NCBI RefSeq assembly: GCF_037176765.1
Contig: NC_090024.1
Coordinates: forward strand, 243,661,571 to 243,725,570
Direction: 5' to 3'
Length of the DNA: 64,000 nucleotides
Source of the DNA: Anolis sagrei
Taxonomy: Eukaryota; Chordata; Lepidosauria; Squamata; Anolidae
Within the stretch, counting starts at the first letter, position 1. Each line of letters begins with the position of its first letter. The notes beneath the pieces were generated by a model that was not told the origin of the DNA, made no database searches, and was given only the letters and a program-made list of their open reading frames with translations. This document shows, piece by piece, positions 33,559-42,487 of this stretch. The translations under genes and the position numbers were made by a program.

Positions 33559-34162
33559 GTGGACTGGAGGACTTCTGGTAGCGGCAGCATGGCGACCGCC
33601 ACGGCTTGCTGAAGCTCCATAGACTTCAACACTCTGTTCCTTCCACGCAACCCTTGGTAGAGCGGGGGTTATCCCCCAGCTCCCCCCAACCCGGCAGCGA
33701 GAAGCGGGTGGGCGCTAAGAACTCAACTGGCAAACAAGGTATGGAAAATAACGAGAGGGGATCCCCCCCTTGTTTGGTCTCCGGTTGAGTTGTGCAGGGT
33801 GTGGTAAGGCTTCCCGGCCGAAAGCCAGGGAAAAAGGACGCCGTCCGTCCGCTATTTTGAAAGATAAGAATGAGATAAAAAGAAGTAAAAAAGACAAAGA
33901 AGAAAGGGAAACCCAGAGGGTAAGAGAGCAACAGTGATACAATATCTCCTTTTGGAGCTCCTTGGATTATTAAAACAATAGCGACTACAGCAGCAGATAC
34001 CAGTAAATACCCGCAATACAGTGTTACAACGGACTCCATCTGTTTACATTTGCTTACATCTACCTATCTATATTTATCTACATTTATCTACATTTATACC
34101 TATACTTATATTTGTTTATCTCCTGCTCTGTTGGAACTAAGATCTAAAGACTAAAGACTACT
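33559..34162 (+). mobile_element. Possible L1 5' UTR
   Basis: Starts GGACTTCTGGTAGCGGCAGC ATGGCGACC, the kind of opening seen at the 5' end of many L1 elements, then a GC-rich part and an AT-rich part. An L1 3' end lies downstream (35985-36505), so both could belong to one element with other DNA in between. A hydrophobic - strand frame here (33626-34039) is not believed. Confidence 0.35.
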
Positions 34163-34597
34163 ATGAATTCCATCTTTGTGTATACCATCCTCATTTGCCT
34201 CCCAGCTTCCCTCATAGGCATCCAACATAGCCTGGATATCTGCGAAATCGGCGAGCCAAACTGCCTTCCTATAGGCTTGTTTCTATTTTGCCTGGGCATA
34301 GGTTCGGGATTCGCAATCATTAAAATTTACGCCATCGTAAAAAATCGCAAAGGCAACAAGTTTAGAGAACACCAGATAATACTCCCAATTATCGCCGTGA
34401 AATCAAGAAGTCCAGGAACACCACACAAAAGCAGGTCAAGAAGCAGAAAGCGGGTGAACACGCGTTCCAAATGCCAGAATCAGGGTTCCGGAGTGGACCA
34501 ATGGGCCACCATCGCTCCCTTCAGCGAATGGCTGTGTAACCAGGAATTTCTCTTTTCCTGGCAGATTAACATCTTTTGTGGGATAATGGAGGAGTGA
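34163..34597 (+). CDS. Putative small secretory/membrane reading frame, unknown family
   Basis: An ATG-started frame of 144 codons. Residues 1-19 (MNSIFVYTILICLPASLIG) look like a signal peptide or first membrane span. A short segment with two cysteines (ICEIGEPNCLP) follows, then a second hydrophobic stretch (GLFLFCLGIGSGFAIIKIYA), then a basic tail rich in Arg and Ser (KSRSRSRKR). The last about 40 residues come from the adjacent cassette repeat (WATIAPFSEWLCNQEF, INIFCGIMEE) and end at a stop. The same topology (leader, short ectodomain, one membrane span, polar tail) is seen at 34852-35193, though sequence similarity is not obvious. It could equally be an L1-associated upstream frame, given the possible L1 5' UTR just before it. 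No promoter evidence; expression unknown. Confidence 0.35.
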   Translation: MNSIFVYTILICLPASLIGIQHSLDICEIGEPNCLPIGLFLFCLGIGSGFAIIKIYAIVKNRKGNKFREHQIILPIIAVKSRSPGTPHKSRSRSRKRVNTRSKCQNQGSGVDQWATIAPFSEWLCNQEFLFSWQINIFCGIMEE

Positions 34598-34850
34598 GCA
34601 GCACTTGGAGGAGAACTACAAACGGAGGAGAAGGAAGGGAAGGAGGAGGAGTAACAACAAAAAGAGGAGCAGGAGGCCACCATCGCTCCCTTCGGTGAAT
34701 TGCTGCGTATCGGGGGCTTTCCCTATTCCTGGCAGATTAACATCTTTTGGGAAATAATGGAGGAGCGAGGAAGAACTGAAGGAGGAAGATATGGGGGAAG
34801 AGAAGGAGGAAGACCTTGAAGAATTATTGGTTCTTATTCCAAACACTGGC
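34470..34850 (+). repeat. Exon-like cassette array, block 1 (2 units)
   Basis: Units are marked by an acceptor-like TTTCTCTTTTCCTGGCAG followed by ATTAACATCTTTTG(T/G)G, with AAC at 34568 and 34739 (171 bp apart). Between them are a GA-rich stretch and CCACCATCGCTCCCTTCGG. The second unit runs into the GAGGAAGACCTTGAAGAA acidic stretch and then into the membrane-protein frame at 34852. Confidence 0.85.
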
Positions 34851-34851
34851 C

Positions 34852-35193
34852 ATGGCTTCCCATCGGCTCCCTTTCCTCGCCACTGCCTTCGCCCACCTGG
34901 CACTGCCGTGCTTTTGGGCCGAGGAAGAACACGAGATCCCGACGCCCTGCCCGCAGCCCCCGGCCACCCACTCCTGCTGGCCCTCCCACGTCATGTTCAT
35001 CCTCGGAGGGTGCTGCGGCCTGGCCGCTTCCATCGTTATCAGGAGCCTACAAAAAGCGGAAGCAGGCCAGGAAGAAGTTGATCCAGCTACCAGCACAAAA
35101 TCAAGACAACACTTTGCCACCTCGGAACGACGGGAGGAAAAACCACGTCGAGCAGAGCCTCTGCAATCCCAGTGGGGCTCCACTGAAGTCTAA
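34852..35193 (+). CDS. Putative small type-I membrane protein frame, unknown family
   Basis: From the ATG at 34852 the frame gives about 113 residues. MASHRLPFLATAFAHLALPC is a plausible signal peptide, then a short Pro/Cys-rich ectodomain (PTPCPQPPATHSCWPSH), then one membrane span (VMFILGGCCGLAASIVI), then a polar, Lys/Glu/Arg-rich tail that stops at 35191-35193. The 12 in-frame codons upstream come from the acidic cassette, so the internal ATG is preferred. A degenerate second copy lies at 36519-36670 with the same leader and ectodomain words but early stops. Two copies suggest a duplicated gene rather than chance, but no known family is recognised and no splice or promoter signal decides whether it is expressed. 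Confidence 0.4.
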   Translation: MASHRLPFLATAFAHLALPCFWAEEEHEIPTPCPQPPATHSCWPSHVMFILGGCCGLAASIVIRSLQKAEAGQEEVDPATSTKSRQHFATSERREEKPRRAEPLQSQWGSTEV

Positions 35194-35340
35194 CTGAAGA
35201 AAGTCTGCCCCCCCCCCCCGCAGAAGGAATTTTGCCTCCTCCTCCCCGTCAAAAACATCACCTTTCCTTGAGAAGCAGAATAAGTAATACTGTTCGCAGA
35301 ATGAAGGCCCACATCTGCCCGTGTTGTCTTTCTGCACCAA
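35190..35340 (+). repeat. Paralogue of the Ngaro insertion site (unoccupied)
   Basis: GAAGAAAGTCTGCCCCCCC corresponds to 28293-28312 (GAAGAATGTCTGCCCCCC), and CCCCGTCAAAAAC...TTCCTTGAGAAGCAGAATAA...TTCGCAGAAT corresponds to 33408-33475. The two flanks of the Ngaro element are thus adjacent here, so this duplicate either predates the insertion or escaped it. Confidence 0.65.
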
Positions 35341-35984
35341 ACACGTCCGGGTGAGATATGATGGGTTCCTAAGAAGCCAGCCCCAGCAATGACCGGGTAG
35401 AGCTTTAGCTCCCTTCTCCAGGTGGATTGGAACCAGGAGAACTACAGAGCCCACAGGGTGGAAGACCGATGATCCAAAACCCTGCATCCCCTTCAAGAGA
35501 AGTGGTGGAACGGGTCCGACCAGTACATCCACTGGGCACAGTGGGTCATGCGGAGGCGAATTGAGATCCTTGCATCTACGACCAACTGCTAGCCGATCTC
35601 ATTGGAAAAGAAAGAACAGAGAAGAGCGGACTTGGCCTGCTCTTCTCAATGGCCCTGTGTGGCTTCTGCCAGCCTCTCCCTCTGTCTAGCTATATGCCTC
35701 TTAACCCTTACCTAAAAGGGATCGTCTGGGTGTGAGATTCCTTCCGATTTTGGAACAGTTCCCTTTGCATTGTCCACAGTGATAAAGGAGGGAAGGCTTG
35801 GGGGGCAAGAGGGCTGATGCGGAAAGGCTTTTGTCAGCAAGGGTGGCAGGGGAGCAGGAAAGAGGAGGGGAAGTTTGGAGGGTGAGGAAGAGGAAATAGC
35901 ACAGAAAGAGGGAAGGAAAGAAGGTGGTGCTAGGCCCTGACAGAGGTGGCCGCGGAGGGACGTTGTTTTGGAAAGGCCGGCAAT
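35341..35984. other. Unassigned spacer with possible coding remnants
   Basis: A frame reads EKWWNGSDQYIHWAQWVMRR and then stops (about 35500-35590), which looks exon-like, but no family is recognised. The rest is mixed sequence, becoming purine-rich at 35770-35930. Confidence 0.25.
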
Positions 35985-36505
35985 CAAGGAAAGTAGGATA
36001 AAATGGGCATCAAACATCGGAAGAGGAATAAAACTCCATGAATGGGAAAAACTATGGACCAAGAAGATCAAGTACACATACTCGACAGATCTAACGGAGA
36101 ATCAGATCAAAATGATATATAGGTGGTACATGACCCCTCAAAAACTTAGAAGAAGAAGAAAAGTAATATTAAGAGTACAATAGAAGTGGAGTGGAAATTT
36201 TCCTACAAGCAAAAGGAAACAGAAGAATAGAGGGAAAATGGAGAAGAAGACTGGAAGCCGACGAAACCCTTCTCACCTTACTCCTACCACCCCCATCCTT
36301 TGTAGACCCTGCACCTCCTCCTCCCTTCCCTATTCCCCCTATTTTGGAATTCTATGTATAGACTTGGCCAAACAGTACCCCAACCCCCCCCCCTGGTTTT
36401 ATGTATAAGCTAAAGAGAAAATGTATTTAATAAAAAATATTTTTTAAAAAATGAGAAGCAACACATTAAAACAAAAAACAAAACAAAACAAAAAACAACT
36501 GGAGC
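35985..36505 (+). mobile_element. L1 3' end fragment
   Basis: Encodes IKWASNIGRGIKLHEWEKLW and MIYRWYMTPQKL, equivalent to the WNENIGRNIKQEEWEKIW and HRWYMTPKKL part of the 4.7 kb L1, with an internal deletion just after. A 3' UTR ends in AATAAAAAATATTTTTTAAA and A-rich sequence up to about 36505. Confidence 0.8.
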
Positions 36506-36518
36506 CCCCAAACACTGG

Positions 36519-36690
36519 CCATGGCTTCCCATCGGCTCCCGTTCCTCGCCGCTGCCTTCGCCCCCTGGGTAGCCGAACTGCCTTCCCTGGTAGCCGAACG
36601 GCAAGGTCCAACGCCCTGCCCGCAGTCCCCGGCCATCCACTCCTGCTAGCCGTACCACGTCATGAGATCCCGACGCCCTGACTGGGAAAT
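36519..36690 (+). pseudogene. Degenerate copy of the small membrane-protein frame
   Basis: CCAAACACTGGCCATGGCTT (from 36508) repeats the start of the 34852 frame. The leader reads MASHRLPFLAAAFAP and the ectodomain words PTPCPQSPAIHSC are recognisable, but a stop follows that Cys and no membrane span survives. Confidence 0.6.
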
Positions 36691-37570
36691 GTATTGGTTC
36701 TTATTCCTTCTCTGCTGGACAACTGGCCCTTGCAAAGGCCTCTAGGGTGGGAATGCCAGGAGAAAGGTTCCAGAGTGGGGCTATGGGGCCACCATCGCTC
36801 CCTTCAGCGAATGGCTGTGTAACCAGGAATTTCTCTTTTCCTAGCAGATTAACATCTTTTGTGGGACAATGGAGGAGAGAGCTGCACTTGGAGGAGAACT
36901 ACAAACGGAGGAGAAGGAAGGGAAGGAGGAGGAGGAACATCAGAAGAGGAGGAGGAGGAGGCCACCATCGCTCCTTTCCGTGAATTGCTGTGTATCCGGG
37001 GGTTTCCCTATTCCTGGCAGATTAACATCATTTGTGGGATAATGGAGGAGAGAGCAGTGCTTGGAGGAGAACACCAAACGGAGAAGGAAGATATGGGGGA
37101 AGAGAAGGAGGAAGACCTAGAAGAAGTATTGGTTCTTATTCCTTCTCTGCTGGACAACTGGCCCTTGCAAAGGCCTCTGGGGTGGGAATGCCAGAACCAG
37201 GGTTCCAGAGCGGGGCTATGGGGCCACCATCGCTCCCTTCAGCGAATGGCTGTGTAACCAGGAATTTCTCTTTTCCTGGCAGATGAACATCTTTTGTGGG
37301 ACAATGGAGGAGTGAGCTGCACTTGGAGGAGAAGAACAAACGGAGGAGAAGGAAGGGAAGGAGGAGGAGGAAGAACAGAATCATGAGGAGGAGGAGGAGG
37401 AGGCCACCATCGCTCCCTTCGGTGAATTGCTGCGTAACCAGGGCTTTCTCTTTTCCTGCCAGATTAACATCTTTTGTGATATAATGGAGAAGTCAGGAAG
37501 AATGGGACAAGGAAGATATGGGGGAAGAGAAGGAGGAAGACCTTGAAGAAATATTGATTCTTATTCCTTA
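36691..37570 (+). repeat. Exon-like cassette array, block 2 (4 units)
   Basis: Four cassette starts (AAC at 36851, 37024, 37286 and 37466; spacing 173, 262 and 180). Each start follows a pyrimidine-rich stretch ending GGCAG, TAGCAG or CCAG. Long units include CTGGACAACTGGCCCTTGCA and GGAATGCCAGAACCAGGGTT; short units are GA-rich. Frames stay open for 60-130 codons through several units (for example 36859-37257), reading alternately acidic and RRRRK-rich peptides. Confidence 0.88.
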
Positions 37571-37734
37571 ATAATGTAATAATAATGGCCAGAGAAACCT
37601 TGTCGCCATGGAGTCATACTGCCCTGTAAGTCAGATAATGCCAAGACACCATGGCTAGCGGTCACTCGGAACAGCAATCCCAACAGCCCACGACGACAGA
37701 TAGCCCAAAAGAGGGGTTCCCAAACTAAGGGCTT

Positions 37735-38285
37735 CCGGGCAAGGCAAGGAGTCTCTTCTTTGGAAAGCGCCTCTTCCTCAAAATCCCTTTGGGCTGTATT
37801 TGGGCTCCTGGGTCCTTCTTAAAGGAGCCGCTCCCCCTTTTAAAGGAAGACCCCCAATCCCCTCTTCTTTGGAGAGCCTGTAATAAGGTCGTTCTTAAAG
37901 GAGCCGCTGCCCCTTTTAAAAGAGAGACCCCAATCCCCTTTTGTAGAGAAGTCTCTTCTTTGGAAAGCACCCTTTCCCCAAAAGTCATTTGGCTTATAAT
38001 AAGGCTGTTCTTAAAGGAGCCGCTCCCCTTTTAAAAGAGAGACTCCAATCCCCTTTGGGCTCCTGGATCCTTCTTAAAGGAGCCGCTCCCCCTTTTAAAG
38101 GAAGACCCCCATCCCCTCTCTTCTTTGGAAAGCACCCCTTCCCCAAAAGCCATTTGGCTTATAATAAGGCTGTTCTTAAAGGGGCCGCACCCCCTTTTAA
38201 AAGAGAGACCCCAATCCCCTTTGGGCTCCTGGGTCCTTCTTAAAGGAGCCGCTCCCCCTTTTAAAGGAAGACCCCGTAAGGTAAC
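37735..38285 (+). repeat. Minisatellite, about six irregular units
   Basis: The motif CTTAAAGGAGCCGCTCCCC CTTTTAAAGG (split here for length) recurs near 37816, 37890, 38008, 38072, 38173 and 38238. It alternates with GGAAAGCACC and TTTGGGCTCCTGG blocks. Each unit has a weak dyad between TTAAAGGAG and CTTTTAAAG. Poly-G (about 12) follows near 38341. The preceding 37571-37734 is unassigned. Confidence 0.8.
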
Positions 38286-38499
38286 TCTTTATTCACCTCT
38301 ACCTTCTACCTTTTATTTTTTCAGTGATTGGGGTTTTTTTTGGGGGGGGGGGGCAAAATAATGTTTGCTTACCATTGAAAATTACCTAGGGCCGCCCCTG
38401 CAAACGTTGGACCAATTGAAGTTTCCAGGCCTTCTTCAAGGGAAGCCCCACGTAGAATGCATTGCATAAATAATAAATATACTAATCTGAGGTCAGTAC

Positions 38500-38840
38500 C
38501 CCAGGCCCTTGGGAAGAGCCCGCTCTACGTGGGATTACCTTTGAAGACTGTCCAGAAGCTTCCAAGGGTCCAATGGACAGCAGCCAGGTTGCTAACAGGA
38601 GCAGCGCTCAGGGAGCACACAACTCCTCTGCTGCGCCCTCTCCAATGGCTGCCAGTTTGCTTCCAGGCACATTCAAAGTGCTGCCGTTAGCCTATAAAGC
38701 CCTAAACGGTTCTGGCCCAACTTGCCTGTCCAAATACATCTCCCCTTATGAACCATCTAGGACTTTAAGATCGTCTGGGGGGGCCCTGCTCTCAGTCCTG
38801 CCCCCTTCACAGATGCGATTGACAGATGCAATATATATAT
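38500..38840 (+). mobile_element. L2-like LINE fragment
   Basis: Encodes YVGLPLKTVQKLPRVQWTAA and then, after a frameshift, SGPTCLSKYISPYEPSRTLR, which parallels the L2 copies at 24.1 and 50.6 kb. It is cut off by a TA-rich and (ATA/ATT)n stretch at 38828-38925. Confidence 0.8.
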
Positions 38841-38872
38841 ATACATACATACATATAATCTAATAATAATAA

Positions 38873-38903
<31 letters not shown>

Positions 38904-39007
38904 TATTATTATTATTATTATTTAATAATTCCTCCAATATCCAGGCCCTTGGGAAGAGCCCGGTATTCAGAAGCAAACTTCAGACATTTGGACCACATGT
39001 GCATGTA

Positions 39008-39098
39008 GAATCATCGAGTCCTTGAGTTGGAAGAGACCTCGTGGTCCATCCAGTCCAACCCCCTTCTGCCAAGAAGCAGGGAAATCGCATTCAGTCCG
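39008..39098 (-). mobile_element. CR1 3' end scrap
   Basis: AGAATCATCGAGTCCTTGAG...CATCCAGTCCAACCCCCTTC is the CR1 3' end in reverse orientation; about 90 bp survive. Confidence 0.8.
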
Positions 39099-40285
39099 AT
39101 GTTATGCTCATGCTTGAGCTCAGCCTGGGAGGGCCCTCCAGATGATTCCAGCTTCGATTGGACAAAGGACAGTTCTTCATTTCTCCTGCCACGAGGGAGA
39201 CGCTGTCCACCTCTGATGCCACAGGGAGTTCCCAGCCAACTTGGCCACCTTTCAGCCAAATAGAGGAGGGAGCAGGTCTTTTCAATCACTGTCAAAGGGG
39301 ATAAAATGTCCTGCACGGAACTACATGATTATATCCAATTGTTTTAGAGCAGGCACTCTGTAGTAGACATCCTTTCATCCCAGAAAGTCACAAACCTCTG
39401 TTCCTGTTGCCTTCAAACCTGTGTGTTGTTGACCTGGTTTGAAAGTAGCAGGCGCTCCGGTTGCCAGATCCATGCCACTCCTTAAGCGGTTAGCTGAGGT
39501 TTGGCATCCCAGGGAAGACTTCTTCTCTCCAAAACCTCCAGCATTCTTGGGATTTCCTTTTGGGAAGCCAGACTTGGGGGCCCTTGTTTTTATTTCAGGT
39601 TCGGGGGGAAATTGGCATATTTGCTTCTCCCTTTTCTCTCTGTTTTGCCCATGCTCAGAAGAGCATTTGTGAGGCAGCTGGGTCCACACTGCCATATATT
39701 CCAGTCCAAAGCAGAAAATGTGGGATTTTATTCAGCTGTGTGGAAGGGGCCCCAGATAACTGTACAATTTAAGTCTGAAACCAAAAACATTTCAATGCTC
39801 GATTCTGTTTCCTACTAAAATACTATATGCTGCAGTGTAGCAGTTAAGCCACATTCTGACCTCAAAGCAGCTACAGTTGGGCCCTCTGTTGTATTTTCTC
39901 ATTGTGCTTTTTATTCACATACTGCCTTTGAACTGGCTTCATATCCTCTTTCCATGTCTTCTGCTCTATTGCATAATTCCCCCTCTCATACAAACATCAG
40001 ATTTTTTATGACATCTGCTTAAGAACATGCTCCATGCTGCTATTGGTAGCTACATTTACCTTTTAAAAATATGCATTTTTAAAAAAGCAAACCTACGTTT
40101 CTCTCATTATATAAACATGAATGCATTCATTCTATCCAGGTACATCTGGATTTAAGAGAATTATAAAGGTAGTCTTAAAGATATGCAATATATTGTGTGA
40201 ATACTCCCTGCACCCAAAAGTCAATTACTTAATTATGACAAATGCTCTTGTGTCTGGCACAAATATATTTCTATTTTTCTTTCAG
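39099..40285. other. Mostly unique sequence, candidate intron of the RING-type gene remnant
   Basis: No repeats recognised except 39683-39755, where CCACACTGCCATATATTCCA...TTCAGCTGTGTGGAAGGGGC resembles a short inverted-repeat element I have seen in lizard sequence. It ends with a good pyrimidine-rich acceptor at 40271-40285. The relative scarcity of repeats makes it the most host-like stretch of the 28-42 kb domain. Confidence 0.4.
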
Positions 40286-40380
40286 AAAAAACACCCCTCC
40301 CTGCCTTGGATGAATATGACTTCTTTTGTTGCATATGCCAAGACATCTTACAAACACCTGTGAGGAAATTCCATTTGCCA
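40286..40380 (+). pseudogene. RNF138-type RING exon stub
   Basis: After the acceptor at 40284-40285 two bases complete a codon, then the frame reads KTPLPALDEYDFFCCICQDI and LQTPVRK. This matches the start of the RING finger of the RNF138/RNF125/RNF114 E3 ligase group (human RNF138, from memory, has DDFYCPVCQEVLKTPVRT). The first two zinc ligands (CCIC) are present. The remaining six ligands are not: after PVR the frame runs into FHLPEEWDKEDMGEEKEEDL of the cassette array, so no RING can fold. The exon starts in the same phase as the one at 28198. Most likely this is a duplicated exon of an E3 ligase gene joined to the array. Whether the fused 150-codon frame (to 40767) is ever made is unknown. 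Confidence 0.6.
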
Positions 40381-42010
40381 GAAGAATGGGACAAGGAAGA
40401 TATGGGGGAAGAGAAGGAGGAAGACCTTGAAGAAATATTGGTTCTTATTCCTTCTCTGCTGGACAACTGGCCCTTGCAAAGGCCTCCAGGGTGGGAATGC
40501 CAGGAGAAGGGCTCCAGAGTGGACCAATGGGCCACCATTGCTCCCTTCAGCGAATGGCTGTGTAACCAGGATTTTCTCTTTTCCTGGCAGATGAACATCT
40601 TTTGTGGAACAATGGAGGAGAGAGCATCGCTTGGAGGAGAACTACAAACGGAAGAGAAGGAAGGGAAGGAGGAGGAGGAACATCAGAAGAGGAGGAGGAG
40701 GAAGCCACCATCGCTCCCTTCGGTGAATTGCTGTGTATCCGGGGGTTTCCCTATTCCTGGCAGATGAACATCATTTGTGGGATAATGGAGGAGAGAGCAG
40801 TGCTTGGAGGAGAACACCAAACGGAGAAGGAAGATATGGGGGAAGAGAAGGAGGAAGATCTAGAGGAAGTATTGGTTCTTATTCCTTCTCTGCTGGACAA
40901 CTGGCCCCTGCAAAGGCCTCTGGGGTGGGAATGCCAGAACCAGGGTTCCAGAGCGGGGCTATGGGGCCACCATCCCTCCCTTCAGCAAATGGCTGTGTAA
41001 CCAGGATTTTCTCTTTTCCTGGCAGATGAACATCTTTTGTGGGATAATGGAGGAGAGGGAAGAAAGGCAGCAAAAAGTGATGGAGGAAGCGCTGGAATTA
41101 GGTTGGCCTATGAGAACTGCGGCTAATGAAAAACAGGAACATGCTGGCCATCCCCCTCCCCACCCCCCCCAAAAAAGCCTGAGTGACTGGGATTGACTGG
41201 GAATCCTAATAGTCCTGTTGTGTCGTTCCAACCAGGGGTTTCTCTTTTCCTGGCAGATCAACATCTTTTGTGATGTATGGAGGAGAGATGAAGAACTGAA
41301 GAAGGAACATATGAGACAGCTAGAGAGCGTGTGGCGGAAAGAGCCCAGCAAGCCAAATCGAACACGCCTACGCCTTTATCTAAGGGCGCATGGCGCGGCA
41401 ATAGAGGCCATGCAAAATGCTTTCTATTCGGCCAATATCGGTCCTTATTCCTTCTGTGCTGGACAACTGGCCCCTGCACAGGCCTCTGGGGTGGGAATGC
41501 CAGAACCAGGGTTCCAGAGTGGGGCTATGGGGCCACCATCGCTCCCTTCGGTGAATGGCTGTGTAACCAGGAATTTCTCTTTTCCTGACAGATTAACATC
41601 TTTTGTGGGACAATGGAGGAGAGAGCAGTGCTTGGAGGAGAAGAACAAATGGAGGATAAGGAAGGGAAGGAGGAGGAGGAACATCAGGAAGAGAAGGAGG
41701 AGGAGGCCACCATCGCTCTCTTCGGTGAATGGCTGTGTAACCAGGGGTTTCTCTTTTCCTGGCAGATTAACATCCTTTGTGGGACAGTGGAGGAGAGAGC
41801 AGCACTTGGAGTAGAAGAACAAATGGAGGAGAAGGAGGGAAGGAGGAGGAGGAACATCAGAATAAGGAGGAGGAGGCGGCCACCATCGCTCCCTTCGGTG
41901 AATTGCTGCGTATCCGGGGGTTTCTCTTTTCCTGCCAGATTAACATCTTTTGTGATATAATGGAGGAGTCAGGAAGAATGGGAAAAGGAAGATATGAGGG
42001 AAGAGAAGAA
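40381..42010 (+). repeat. Exon-like cassette array, block 3 (7 units)
   Basis: Cassette starts have AAC at 40594, 40767, 41029, 41260, 41595, 41769 and 41942 (spacing 173, 262, 231, 335, 174 and 173), each preceded by a pyrimidine tract and usually CAG. The units at 41029 and 41260 carry unique inserts. One reads MEEREERQQKVMEEALELGW; the other reads VWRRDEELKKEHMRQLESVW and LRLYLRAHGAAIEAMQNAFY, which look like genuine helical coding sequence. Frames remain open for up to 198 codons (41218-41814). The block ends with a diverged unit leading to a stop at 42157. Confidence 0.88.
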
Positions 42011-42487
42011 GGATATCAACAGGAAGCAGGATTGATTCTTGACCTGACTAAGAGCCATTCATGCCTCGGAAAAGTCACCTGGAAAATCAAGAGCATTTTT
42101 TCCAATCTCTGGGCAAGTGAATATACGGGGAACATCGGTGAATGTGAAAACATATGAATAAAAGGCAGTGCAATCAACTGACTGATTTTGGAACTTGGAA
42201 GAATAGCCCACACTTTTGGAAACCATTGGGCCCGTGTCCAACCTTCATGTTTATCCTCCTCCTCTAACAGAAACCACCATCCAGCAGGGATCGGATGTGC
42301 GGGGAGGAAGAAGTGGCCGAAAGGAAGGCAGGAGAAAAGAAAGAAGACAAGAGATAATGAGAAAGCCACACAAACAGAAGAAAACAGGAGCCAGACCCAA
42401 TTTGGAAACAGGAGGCAGACCCGCTGCTCTATAGCATGGCACACACATTTGGACCTTGGAGCAGAACTGGGCCACCAGTGGGATGAC
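42011..42487 (+). other. Downstream end of cassette domain, possible terminal exon and poly-A site
   Basis: The frame from the last unit continues as EEGYQQEAGLILDLTKSHSC and SIFSNLWASEYTGNIGECEN and stops at 42155-42157, with GAATAAAAGG overlapping the stop region (possible AATAAA signal). After this comes unassigned mixed sequence up to the hAT at 42488. Confidence 0.35.

Noticed and set aside
33626-34039. 137-codon - strand hydrophobic frame with two apparent membrane spans
   Set aside because: Reverse complement of an A-rich stretch of a possible L1 5' UTR; hydrophobicity follows from TTT/CTT codons.
40286-40767. A functional RING E3 ligase
   Set aside because: Only the first zinc-ligand pair is present; the rest is replaced by cassette sequence.
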